Positions 41,930-49,749 of a stretch of DNA of 64,000 nucleotides are shown here, piece by piece. Position numbers and translations under genes: made by a program. The stretch covers positions 1 through 64,000 of the forward strand of contig JAFSBY010000006.1 in NCBI GenBank assembly GCA_017437045.1, given 5' to 3'. The stretch is from Alistipes sp. (GTDB lineage: Bacteria; Bacteroidota; Bacteroidia; Bacteroidales; Rikenellaceae). A model generated the notes under the pieces. It did not search any database. It worked only from the letters and a program-made list of their open reading frames with translations, and had not been told where the DNA came from. The stretch's first letter is position 1. Each line of letters starts with the position of its first letter.

Positions 41930-43993
41930 ATGAAAAACGGAAAAATTGGGGTAACTACAGAGAATATCTTCCCCGTTATCAAGAAATTCCTCTATTCGGA
42001 CCACGAGATCTTTCTGCGTGAGTTGATCTCGAATGCCGTAGATGCTACACAGAAGATCAAAACCCTCTCGTCGAAGGGCGAGTTCAAGGGTGAGCTGGGC
42101 GACCTGAAGGTCGAGGTGGCGGTCGATCCCGACCAGCGACTGCTCTTTATCAAGGATCACGGTATCGGTATGACGGCCGAGGAGGTCGATCGTTACATCA
42201 ACCAGATCGCCTTCTCGGGTGCTGAGGAGTTTATGGCCAAGTACCAGGATCAGGCCATCATCGGCCACTTTGGTTTGGGCTTCTACTCGTCGTTTATGGT
42301 CTCGGACCGCGTGGAGATCTTTACGCGTTCGTGGCAGGAGGGGGCTAAGACGGTTCATTGGAGCTGTACGGGCAACCCCGAGTTTGAGATGGAGGAGCTG
42401 ACCGACGACAGCCGCGAGCGTGGCACGACGATCGTGCTGCACCTCTCGGAGGAGATGAAGGAGTATGCCCAGAGCGAGAAGGTCGAGGCCCTGTTGAAGA
42501 AGTATTGCCGTTTCCTGCCCGTAGCCATTGTCTTTGGCAAGGTCAAGGAGTGGAAAGATGGCAAGTATGTCGATACGGAGCGGGACAATGTGATCAACAA
42601 TATCGAGCCGTTGTGGACCAAGATGCCGAGTGATATCACCGAGGCGCAGTATAAGGAGTTTTACAGCGAGCTCTACCCCATGAGCGATGAGCCGCTCTTC
42701 TCGATCCACCTCAATATCGACTACCCGTTCCACCTGACCGGTATACTCTACTTCCCGAAGATCTCGAACAATTTCGATATCCGCAAGGATCGCATCCAGC
42801 TCTATTGCAACCAGGTCTATGTCACCGACCAGGTTGAGGGCATCGTTCCCGAGTATCTGACCCTGCTGCATGGTGTGATCGACTCGCCCGATATTCCGCT
42901 CAACGTCTCGCGCAGCTATCTGCAAAGCGACCCGAACGTGAAAAAGATCTCGAGCTACATCACGCGCAAGGTGGCCGACCGCCTGCATGAGCTCTTTACG
43001 ACCCTGCGTGCCGATTACGAGCAGAAGTGGGACGATCTGAAGGTCTTTATCCAATATGGTATTCTGACCGACGAGAAGTTTGCCGAGAAGGCTGCTGATC
43101 TGATGCTGTGGAAGAGCGTCGATGGCAAATACTTCACTCCCAAAGAGTTTACGGAGCTGGTCAAGGAGAACCAGACCGACAAGAATAAGGATTTGGTGCT
43201 GCTCTATGTCGATGACGTGGTGGCAAAATATAGCTTTATCGAGGCTGCCAAAGCGAAGGGCTACGAGGTGCTCGAGATGAATGGTCAGCTCGACAGCCAC
43301 TACATCCATTGGTATGAGCAGAAGAACGAGCATACGCGTTTCGTGCGTGTCGATAGCGATGTGATCGAGAAGCTGATCCGCAAGGAGGAGCAGCTCAAGA
43401 TGACCTTAACCTCGGCCCAGCAGGAGCTGCTTTCGCCCGTCTTTGAGAGCCAGATGCCGCAGGACGAGAAGATCAACTACCACATCTCGTTCGAGGCCAT
43501 GTCGGCCGACGATGCACCGGTGGTGATTACGCAGAACGAGTTTATGCGTCGCATGAAGGAGATGGCGGCAACGAGTGGTGGCGGCATGAGCCAATTCTAT
43601 GGTCAGATGCCCGACAACTTCACGATTGCCGTGAATGGTAACCACCCCATCGTGATCAATATCTTGGGAGAGGTGGAGAAGAGCTACGGTGATAAGCTGA
43701 AGTCGATCACCAAGAAGATTGATGCCGCCACGCAGGAGGAGGCGCGCTTCGAGGAGGTGATCAAGGGCAAGAAGGAGGAGGAACTCACGGCCGAGGAGAA
43801 GACGATGCGCGAGGAACTTTCGCAGAAGGTTGTTACGCTGCGAGACGAGCGAGACGAGCGACTGAAGGAGATCGGCACGGAGAACAAACTCGTGAAGCAG
43901 ATCATCGACCTGGCATTGCTCTCGAACGGCCTCTTAAAGGGCAAGAACCTGACCGATTTTATTCAGCGTTCTATCTCGCTGATTGAGAAGTAA
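41930..43993 (+). CDS. htpG: Molecular chaperone HtpG (Hsp90)
   Basis: The product has 687 aa. The N-terminal GHKL ATPase has the FLRELISNAVDAT motif (here HEIFLRELISNAVDATQ), then FIKDHGIGMTAEE, and GHFGLGFYSSFMV near 108-120. The middle domain carries the catalytic-loop Arg in NVSRSYLQ, and the C-terminal dimerisation domain completes it. A short acidic/Lys-rich insertion at about 600-640 is typical of Bacteroidetes HtpG. It is monocistronic, with an unusual upstream control region and a 15-bp terminator stem. Confidence 0.97.
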   Translation: MKNGKIGVTTENIFPVIKKFLYSDHEIFLRELISNAVDATQKIKTLSSKGEFKGELGDLKVEVAVDPDQRLLFIKDHGIGMTAEEVDRYINQIAFSGAEEFMAKYQDQAIIGHFGLGFYSSFMVSDRVEIFTRSWQEGAKTVHWSCTGNPEFEMEELTDDSRERGTTIVLHLSEEMKEYAQSEKVEALLKKYCRFLPVAIVFGKVKEWKDGKYVDTERDNVINNIEPLWTKMPSDITEAQYKEFYSELYPMSDEPLFSIHLNIDYPFHLTGILYFPKISNNFDIRKDRIQLYCNQVYVTDQVEGIVPEYLTLLHGVIDSPDIPLNVSRSYLQSDPNVKKISSYITRKVADRLHELFTTLRADYEQKWDDLKVFIQYGILTDEKFAEKAADLMLWKSVDGKYFTPKEFTELVKENQTDKNKDLVLLYVDDVVAKYSFIEAAKAKGYEVLEMNGQLDSHYIHWYEQKNEHTRFVRVDSDVIEKLIRKEEQLKMTLTSAQQELLSPVFESQMPQDEKINYHISFEAMSADDAPVVITQNEFMRRMKEMAATSGGGMSQFYGQMPDNFTIAVNGNHPIVINILGEVEKSYGDKLKSITKKIDAATQEEARFEEVIKGKKEEELTAEEKTMREELSQKVVTLRDERDERLKEIGTENKLVKQIIDLALLSNGLLKGKNLTDFIQRSISLIEK

Positions 43994-44030
43994 ACAGCTT
44001 TGGATTATTGATTAAGACTCAATTTTTGAA

Positions 44031-44072
44031 ACAACACGATCTTGACCTCTTCGATCAAGATCGTGTTGTTTT
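44031..44072 (+). terminator. Terminator after htpG
   Basis: ACAACACGATCTTGA (44031-44045) pairs perfectly over 15 bp with TCAAGATCGTGTTGT (44055-44069), and TTTT follows. Confidence 0.9.
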
Positions 44073-44156
44073 GTAAATTGTTATGATCGAAAAAAAAATG
44101 TACTTATATGTTGTGTTTTTCGAAATAGTTGCTTACTTTTGTAATTGACATAAAAT

Positions 44157-44340
44157 TTACGGAAGCGTAAGTTTATTCTCGTAGAGAAATCTGGTAAATT
44201 TCAATGCGATGAGAATAGGCGACCGCATCTCACGTCGTATCCGTCAGGATATAGGCGCGAGGTTGTTGCTTGTTTTATCGCAGGGCATTACCAGAGCCTC
44301 TCTACAAAATAAGCTATCAACCCTGCGCTTTCTTTTTTTA
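44157..44340 (+). ncRNA. Highly structured RNA element ending in a terminator-like stem (small RNA or attenuator)
   Basis: This stretch sits in the 396-bp gap between htpG and the next gene and is far more structured than its surroundings. Stems I can draw: TTACG/CGTAA (44157-44161/44166-44170), TATTCTC/GAGAATA (44174-44180/44211-44217) enclosing GAAAT/ATTTC (44186-44190/44198-44202), GCGACC/GGTTGT (44219-44224/44261-44266) enclosing TATCC-GTCA-GGATA (44238-44251), and a long-range CGCAGGG/CCCTGCG (44279-44285/44321-44327) directly followed by CTTTCTTTTTTT. The last stem and T-tract act like an intrinsic terminator. It could be a free-standing RNA or a leader controlling the gene at 44390. 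Confidence 0.6.
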
Positions 44341-44389
44341 CAACTAACTGTCTTTTGGGTTGAAAGGCTGATATTAACATTTAGTTACT

Positions 44390-44854
44390 ATGAAAAAGCT
44401 TCTTCTTTTGGCGGTTTTTGCTTGTTTGTACAACATTGCAAATGCTCAGTTTAATATTCAGTATACTCCTGTATACCCCAATTCAAACCGAGCTGGTTCA
44501 ACTTATCAACCACCTCAAATTGACGCCCCTATTACCTATACTCCTTATTATCGAGGAGAGCAGGTCCAGGAGTCAACAGATCGTCATCGGGTTATTGCAT
44601 ATAAGATCTCTAATGATGGAAGCTGGATAAAGATTCCTATTGTTGTTACTACTACGACTACTTTCTATCCGTTAAGTGGGGCCAGTTCCACAACCGCGTT
44701 GGTGACATCGTATTATACGCGAAATGCTTTTGGAAATGGCTGGAATAGTTGCTCATCAAGCGTAATGTCTTGTCGATCCTATGGGGATGAAATAGAGCAG
44801 ATGTTTATGTATAAGGCAGATCTTTCTATTGGAATTGTTTACTTTGATTTTTAG
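44390..44854 (+). CDS. Exported protein of unknown function, AT-rich
   Basis: The product has 154 aa with a clear signal peptide (ends NIANAQ at about residue 19). The mature region starts with a Tyr/Pro/Asn-rich stretch, has a TTTTTFYP run near residue 91, and two cysteines near the C terminus (SCSSSVMSC) that could form a disulfide. I recognise no domain. Codon use is strikingly AT-rich compared with htpG and the thioesterase gene, suggesting transfer or relaxed composition. It is preceded by the structured RNA element and followed after 3 bp by another orphan gene. Confidence 0.7.
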   Translation: MKKLLLLAVFACLYNIANAQFNIQYTPVYPNSNRAGSTYQPPQIDAPITYTPYYRGEQVQESTDRHRVIAYKISNDGSWIKIPIVVTTTTTFYPLSGASSTTALVTSYYTRNAFGNGWNSCSSSVMSCRSYGDEIEQMFMYKADLSIGIVYFDF

Positions 44855-44857
44855 ACT

Positions 44858-45346
44858 ATGAAAATTGAGAATGTTGTCTATTATGCAATTTATCCTAATT
44901 ATAATTATACGCAAAGCAATGCCTGGGATAAACTGCACAGGAATCAAGCATGGTGCTTAATTATTAAAACTTATAAGGAGAGATATCATTATGGAGATCA
45001 TGTAGAATATGATATTATCAATGAACGGCAAGAAATATCAAGTTTTTCTGTTGGGCGTTATGAAGTGATTAAGTTTTATACAACAGGAACATACAATAAC
45101 TTTTATCTTCGTATCGAATTCAAAGATCAGAAAACAGGAAATCTGTATGTTTACGATTTGAAAAATTGGGATGATCTAAATCTTCCTATTAGTAGTGTTG
45201 TAAAATTCCTAAAGGAACTGGGCGAATATGAAAGTTTTGATACATATAAGTTGGCAAAACGTCTTCGAGAATTAGAAATCAAAAACCAAGAACTCACTGA
45301 AGAGATTGTGAGATTGAAAAAAAGCAGAATAGTTGTTTCTGCTTGA
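44858..45346 (+). CDS. Unknown protein with C-terminal coiled coil, AT-rich
   Basis: The product has 162 aa and no signal peptide. The first 100 residues are rich in Tyr, Asn and beta-type pattern (NVVYYAIYPNYNY). Residues about 130-158 form a likely coiled coil (LAKRLRELEIKNQELTEEIV). It starts 3 bp after the exported-protein gene and is surely co-transcribed. The pair has the same low GC. I recognise no family. A cytoplasmic partner or modifier of the exported protein is one possibility, but nothing in the sequence proves it. Confidence 0.65.
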   Translation: MKIENVVYYAIYPNYNYTQSNAWDKLHRNQAWCLIIKTYKERYHYGDHVEYDIINERQEISSFSVGRYEVIKFYTTGTYNNFYLRIEFKDQKTGNLYVYDLKNWDDLNLPISSVVKFLKELGEYESFDTYKLAKRLRELEIKNQELTEEIVRLKKSRIVVSA

Positions 45347-45412
45347 GTGAGCTCCAATTCATAGAATTTATAATCTAATTACAGGAACTATATAGGTACA
45401 AGTTATCTTAAT

Positions 45413-45459
45413 AATACCAAAGAGAGTATTCCCAAAAAGGGAATACTCTCTTTGGTATT
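45413..45459. terminator. 21-bp perfect inverted repeat between convergent genes
   Basis: The arms at 45413-45433 and 45439-45459 are exact complements with a 5-base A loop. The outer AATACC/GGTATT ends give AT tails on both strands, making it a bidirectional terminator. Confidence 0.9.
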
Positions 45460-45475
45460 TACCTCCATTTGGTTG

Positions 45476-45886
45476 CTACTCCTCCCATCGGCTGCGCAGC
45501 AGCTCCAAAAACCACTCCGGACAGCGGCAGGGACGGCGGGTTGTGGAGCTCATAAAGCCCAACTGCGTCATGCCCGTGTTGAGGATCGCCCCCTCGGCAT
45601 TATAGATCTCATAATGAAAGGTGATGCGGGCTGCAGGCAGCTCGTCGAGCCGAACGCGCACGGTGAGCACCTCATCGTAGAGAGCTGGCCGGCGGTATTT
45701 GGATTGCACCTCGAGGATCGGCATCATGATGCCTCGTGCCTCGACATCAGCATACGAAAGGCCCATCGACCGCATGAAATCGCTGCGGGCCGCCTCATAA
45801 TAACGGATATAGTTGGAGTGATGAACGATGCCCATCTGGTCGGTATCGCAGTACCATACCCGCATCGTGGTGTCAAATGTTATCAT
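45476..45886 (-). CDS. Acyl-CoA thioesterase, YbgC/4HBT hotdog family
   Basis: The product has 136 aa with a single hotdog domain. The active-site motif YCDTDQMGIVHHSNYIRYYE near residues 13-32 contains the conserved Asp and His of 4-hydroxybenzoyl-CoA-type thioesterases. It hydrolyses acyl-CoA thioesters; the chain preference is not visible. It overlaps the RibF-like gene by 4 bp and is the last gene of that operon. Confidence 0.92.
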   Translation of the reverse strand: MITFDTTMRVWYCDTDQMGIVHHSNYIRYYEAARSDFMRSMGLSYADVEARGIMMPILEVQSKYRRPALYDEVLTVRVRLDELPAARITFHYEIYNAEGAILNTGMTQLGFMSSTTRRPCRCPEWFLELLRSRWEE

Positions 45887-46461
45887 CGGTTTTCGATTTG
45901 TTGAATGGGATGTCCCAATAGTTTTTCGGCTAAATGTATCTCGTTGGCTGCAATGGCGCGGCGAATCTCGCTGGAGCTGACATGCAACCCCTCTACCTCG
46001 GTGCGCTCCACACGCTCCACCCGCAAGCCCTCGATTTGGAGTTGCTCAGCCGCCATCCGATCGTGGCCGAAACGGTGGTTGTAACCGGCTACCAAGACGC
46101 GGGCATGCAGTCGGTCGCGCAAGATCGTGGTGGCAAATTGCTCGCCCGACAACGCGGCAAATGCACGGTCGAAGGGCAAGACTACCAGCACCTCTACCCC
46201 ATAATGGGCCAACCAAGCAGCCTTCTCGTCGGTCGGGGTGAGGAGCTGAAAATCGGCCTCGGGAGCCAAGACCAACCGAGGATGCGGCTCAAAGGTGACC
46301 ACAACGCGTTGCAAGGCCTCCTGCTCGGCAATCACCCGCAGACGGGTCAGTAGCGCCTGATGGCCGCGATGTACGCCGTCAAACGAGCCGACCGTAACGA
46401 CCGAGGGACGTTGCAGGAGTGGCTCATTCAGATCGTGTATGATATGCAGCGCGTTAGCCAT
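45883..46461 (-). CDS. FMN adenylyltransferase-only RibF-like protein (kinase domain absent)
   Basis: The product has 192 aa. It matches the N-terminal half of RibF: GSFDGVHRGHQALL at 25-38, a FEPHPR segment, VAGYNHRFG and VSSSEIRRAI. It ends at KLLGHPIQQIENR, exactly where bifunctional RibF (about 310 aa) would begin its riboflavin kinase domain. The downstream gene is an unrelated, intact thioesterase, so this is not a frameshift. It should make FAD from FMN if active; the kinase must be elsewhere. The start ATG at 46461 overlaps the rex stop by 8 bp. Confidence 0.85.
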   Translation of the reverse strand: MANALHIIHDLNEPLLQRPSVVTVGSFDGVHRGHQALLTRLRVIAEQEALQRVVVTFEPHPRLVLAPEADFQLLTPTDEKAAWLAHYGVEVLVVLPFDRAFAALSGEQFATTILRDRLHARVLVAGYNHRFGHDRMAAEQLQIEGLRVERVERTEVEGLHVSSSEIRRAIAANEIHLAEKLLGHPIQQIENR

Positions 46462-47098
46462 TCGAGTCCCCCTCTTTGACAAAGTAGGCCACCTTTTCGA
46501 GCAAGGTCGTGATGTCGTAGTTCTCGACCACGATACCCTGCGGGAAGGTAAGCGGCGTGGAGGTGAAGTTTAAGACCCCCTTGATGCCGGCGTTGATAAT
46601 CGGGAGGACCAACTGTGGAGCGACGCTCGTCGGTGACGAGACGACTACCATCGAGAGGTCCAACTCTTCGGCCATCTGCTCAAAATGCTCCATGTGGTAG
46701 CAGGGAATCCCGTCGATCGTAGTGCCCACCTTGGACGGATCGACATCAAAGGCAGCTGTGATCTTGAGCTTTAACCCCTTGCCGTTGAAGTATTTGGTGA
46801 TGGCCTGCCCGAGGTGACCCATGCCCAACACGGCGATGTTCATCGGGTCAGCACTATCGAGGATGGCACTGATGTAGTCGATCAGAACCGCTACATCATA
46901 CCCCTTTTTCGTATCGCTCGAGAAGCCGATCAGCATCAAATCGCGGCGGACCTGCACAGCGGTGATGCCGTGAATGCCGGCCAGCACGTGCGAAAAGATA
47001 TGGGTGATCCCCTGCGCACGACAGGCATGCAGCGTGCGGCGATATTCGCTCAGGCGTTCGATGGTCTTTTCGGGTATTCCGTTGGGTATGGCAGCCAT
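46454..47098 (-). CDS. rex: Redox-sensing transcriptional repressor Rex
   Basis: Rex binds DNA when NADH/NAD+ is low and controls fermentation and respiration genes. The product has 214 aa. The N-terminal winged helix contains LSEYRRTL and an AVQVRRDLMLIG recognition region. The Rossmann domain has IAVLGMGHLGQAI, and the C-terminal domain-swap helix ends the protein. The start is the ATG at 47098. It lies 7 bp after the LysM gene on the same strand, so it may share that transcript. Confidence 0.95.
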   Translation of the reverse strand: MAAIPNGIPEKTIERLSEYRRTLHACRAQGITHIFSHVLAGIHGITAVQVRRDLMLIGFSSDTKKGYDVAVLIDYISAILDSADPMNIAVLGMGHLGQAITKYFNGKGLKLKITAAFDVDPSKVGTTIDGIPCYHMEHFEQMAEELDLSMVVVSSPTSVAPQLVLPIINAGIKGVLNFTSTPLTFPQGIVVENYDITTLLEKVAYFVKEGDSNG

Positions 47099-47105
47099 GG
47101 CTCGT

Positions 47106-48950
47106 TTATTCGACGGTGATCGTAAAGTTGCTGTTGTAATTGACGCGCATCCAGTTACGGTTGCGGTGGTTCTCGGTCGGCTTCTCCTGCTTGAAGCGAT
47201 AGAAGGTGCCGAGCGGCTCGTAGCGGCGATCTTCGAGGTCGTAAGCGATGTCGTTGTACATGGCATTGACAAAGATCATGGCCGCATCGTAACCGCGGTA
47301 GGTGTAGAGCGTCGGCAGGCTGCCGAAGGCTCTGATATGCGCCTGATCGAAACGCTCGACAACCTCCTGGTTGCGCTTGGCGTGGTAGGTCGAGAAGAAG
47401 ATCACGCGGTTGCGGAAGAAGATCGTACGGTCGATATTCGTGTAGCGATTCCAACGCGAATTACCCAACACCACATAGTGCGGCTTGGCCAACGAGCGGG
47501 CACGAAGGTTCGTTTCTGCCGAGGCCAATGCGGCCAGGATGCGATCGACATCCAGCTCATTGTCAGCCATGATAATGAACAGGTTACTCTCGTCGTTGGT
47601 CATGATGGGCGAAAGATCGCTGGGATGCGGCTCATCCTCTGGGAATTTGACCGAGGGGTGCACATATTTGTAGGTGTGCTTCTCGTAGGGGCGATCTCGC
47701 AGCAGTTCCAAAATCTCGGACTCGAAATGCTTGTCCGTATTCTCCGTGTAGATCAACGTGATGCGCTGCACCGAATCGACCAGGCTCTCGGCTTTGCGAT
47801 ACTTCTCCTTCGGATCGGGAGCCATCTCGAAGAGTACGTCACTCTTGATGTGGGGCAGCTGTGCCAGCGGCGAGACTACAGGCACCTGCTTCTGCTCGGC
47901 AAAGCGCACCACCTCGCCCAGCTCCTCCTCATAGACAGGGCCTACGATCAGTTGTGCGCAGCGGAAGGCTTCGTCGGCTACAATCTCGCGGATGCGGGCT
48001 GTGTCACGACGCGTGTTGTAGAGATTCAGCTCGACCGAATGACCATAGCGCGTGCGTACGCTGTCCAGTCCCATCAAAAATCCGCGATAGAACTCTACAT
48101 AGTTGTCGTTCGGTCGCTCGGGCGTACCCATGGGCAGCAACAGCGCTACCTGCAACGGGTCGCAATCGCAGTGGGCGCGGAAGTCGATCTCGACATGGCG
48201 CGGCTTTTCCGGCTCGACGCGTCCCTCCGAAAGCCTATCAGCCGACTGGGGTGTGCCCTCGTTGGGCGTTGTGGCCTCGGCACGCAATTTGATGATTGCT
48301 CCGGCCTTCAATTCGTGGGGCTGCAGGCCGTCGTTCAGCTCGCTCAACTCCTGCTCGGTGATGCCGTTACGGCGCGAAAGCGAATAGAACGTGTCGCCCT
48401 TCTGCACCACGTAGTACTGCTCTCCCTGCGGCGCTACGCTGTTGAGTTGGGCATTGTACTCCTCGATCTGCTCTTGGGTCTCGGCTGCATCGCTTTTGCC
48501 AATTGCCTTTTTGCGAATCAAGATACGCTCCCCCAGTTTCAGACGTGTAGGATCCAGATCGGGGTTATCCTCCAAGACCGTCTGCACCGAGATTTCATAA
48601 CGACGGGCAATCGAATAGAGCGTCTCTCCCTTGGCGACAAAGTGGGTCGAGAAGGTCTTCTTCAATTTGCGCTCCGAGCGGCTGTCCGCTTGTGTTTTTT
48701 CCGTCTCGATAAGAGGAATTTTGATGCGCTCACCAGCCTTCAACCCCTCGCGAGCGGATGCGTTGCTGGCCGTGATGGCCTCCTCGCTGACACCATAGGC
48801 TTTAGCCAACGCATAGAGCGTCTCACCGGCTTGTACGGCATGGATGTAATATTTTGTGCCATTGATGAAGACGATGTTCGTGGAGCGTTCGATAGCCCAC
48901 GCCATCCCCACCCACAGCACCAGTAGCAGAGCTGTGCAGATACGTTTCAT
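47106..48950 (-). CDS. Exported protein: three LysM domains plus periplasmic receptor fold
   Basis: The product has 614 aa. A signal peptide ends near WAIE (about 20). LysM repeats lie at about 35-80, 103-146 and 177-222 (HAVQAGETLYALAK, HFVAKGETLYSIAR, YVVQKGDTFYSLSR). From about 260 the sequence resembles type I periplasmic binding proteins or LpoA-like regulators: LQVALLLPMG, CAQLIVGPVYEEEL, VPVVSPLAQ. It probably binds peptidoglycan and may regulate a synthase or sense a ligand. An acidic linker with two adjacent cysteines (CDCD) precedes the receptor domain. Confidence 0.88.
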   Translation of the reverse strand: MKRICTALLLVLWVGMAWAIERSTNIVFINGTKYYIHAVQAGETLYALAKAYGVSEEAITASNASAREGLKAGERIKIPLIETEKTQADSRSERKLKKTFSTHFVAKGETLYSIARRYEISVQTVLEDNPDLDPTRLKLGERILIRKKAIGKSDAAETQEQIEEYNAQLNSVAPQGEQYYVVQKGDTFYSLSRRNGITEQELSELNDGLQPHELKAGAIIKLRAEATTPNEGTPQSADRLSEGRVEPEKPRHVEIDFRAHCDCDPLQVALLLPMGTPERPNDNYVEFYRGFLMGLDSVRTRYGHSVELNLYNTRRDTARIREIVADEAFRCAQLIVGPVYEEELGEVVRFAEQKQVPVVSPLAQLPHIKSDVLFEMAPDPKEKYRKAESLVDSVQRITLIYTENTDKHFESEILELLRDRPYEKHTYKYVHPSVKFPEDEPHPSDLSPIMTNDESNLFIIMADNELDVDRILAALASAETNLRARSLAKPHYVVLGNSRWNRYTNIDRTIFFRNRVIFFSTYHAKRNQEVVERFDQAHIRAFGSLPTLYTYRGYDAAMIFVNAMYNDIAYDLEDRRYEPLGTFYRFKQEKPTENHRNRNWMRVNYNSNFTITVE

Positions 48951-48964
48951 GCTTTGTTGTTTCG

Positions 48965-49729
48965 CTATTTCTTGTCGCGCAGACGAATCTCGGTGATCAC
49001 CTTCTTCGTGTAGAGCGGGAAATCACCATTCATCATCCAATCGTAGTAGCTCGGTTCTGTGCGGAAGACATCCGCCACCGAGCGACCTTTGTATTTGCCA
49101 AAACCAAAGACCTCTTCGCCCTTCTCGTTGTAGAGGATCCGTCCGGCATAGTCAGCCGTCTCTCCGCGCGAAGAGAAGTCGGCCAGAAAATCGACATCGT
49201 TTTGAAGATCGCCATAACGCTCGATCTGCGCCTTCAGCACCTCGTAAGTGGCACGTGTATCGGCCTCGGCCGAGTGGGCATCTTCGAGATTCTTGTCGCA
49301 GTAGAATTTGTAGGCGGCCACCAACGTACGCTGCTCCATCTTGTGGAAGATGTTCTGTACGTCGATAAAGCGACGACGCTTCAGATCGACATCTACCCCT
49401 GCACGCAGGAACTCCTCGACCAGGACGGGCAGATCAAACCGATTGGAGTTGAAACCGCCAAAGTCGCAGCCCTGAATAAATTGGGCCAGCGACTTGGCAA
49501 TTTGCGTAAAGGTCGGCTCATCTTTCACATCCTCGTCGGTGATGCCATGCACGGCCGTAGCTTCAGCCGGAATGGGCATCTCGGGGTTCAGACGGCGGGT
49601 CTTAACGATCTCCTCGCCGTCGGGCATGATCTTGATCATCGAGATCTCGACGATGCGATCTTTGGCCGTATCGACACCCGTGGTTTCGAGGTCGAAGAAG
49701 ACGATGGGTCTTTTCAAATTTAGTTTCAT
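48965..49729 (-). CDS. 3'-5' exonuclease, DnaQ-like DEDD family
   Basis: The product has 254 aa. Exo I FFDLETTG near 12-19, an Exo II with NRFD (GGFNSNRFDLPVL), and Exo III HSAEADTRATYEV with the catalytic His/Asp are all present. A C-terminal extension (FGFGKYKGRSVADVF..) resembles a DUF3820-type module that accompanies some bacterial exonucleases. It may be a proofreading or repair exonuclease. It lies 20 bp after dnaN on the same strand. Confidence 0.9.
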   Translation of the reverse strand: MKLNLKRPIVFFDLETTGVDTAKDRIVEISMIKIMPDGEEIVKTRRLNPEMPIPAEATAVHGITDEDVKDEPTFTQIAKSLAQFIQGCDFGGFNSNRFDLPVLVEEFLRAGVDVDLKRRRFIDVQNIFHKMEQRTLVAAYKFYCDKNLEDAHSAEADTRATYEVLKAQIERYGDLQNDVDFLADFSSRGETADYAGRILYNEKGEEVFGFGKYKGRSVADVFRTEPSYYDWMMNGDFPLYTKKVITEIRLRDKK

Positions 49730-49749
49730 AGTATCCGGCTCGATCCCTC

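Noticed and set aside
41762..43333. A 523-codon minus-strand frame opposite htpG
   Set aside because: It is a shadow of htpG, it crosses the htpG promoter region, and it carries no recognisable domain.
44209..44454. An 81-codon frame through the structured RNA element
   Set aside because: It runs through several stems and a terminator-like T-tract and into the signal-peptide region of the next gene in another frame; structure explains the sequence better than coding.
45476..46461. Frameshift splitting a full-length ribF
   Set aside because: The downstream frame is an intact thioesterase with its own start and active-site motif, and no kinase-domain motif is seen in any frame there.
46974..48926. 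A 650-codon plus-strand frame opposite the LysM protein
   Set aside because: It covers rex and LysM coding sequence in reverse and shows no domain; the opposing genes have clear motifs.
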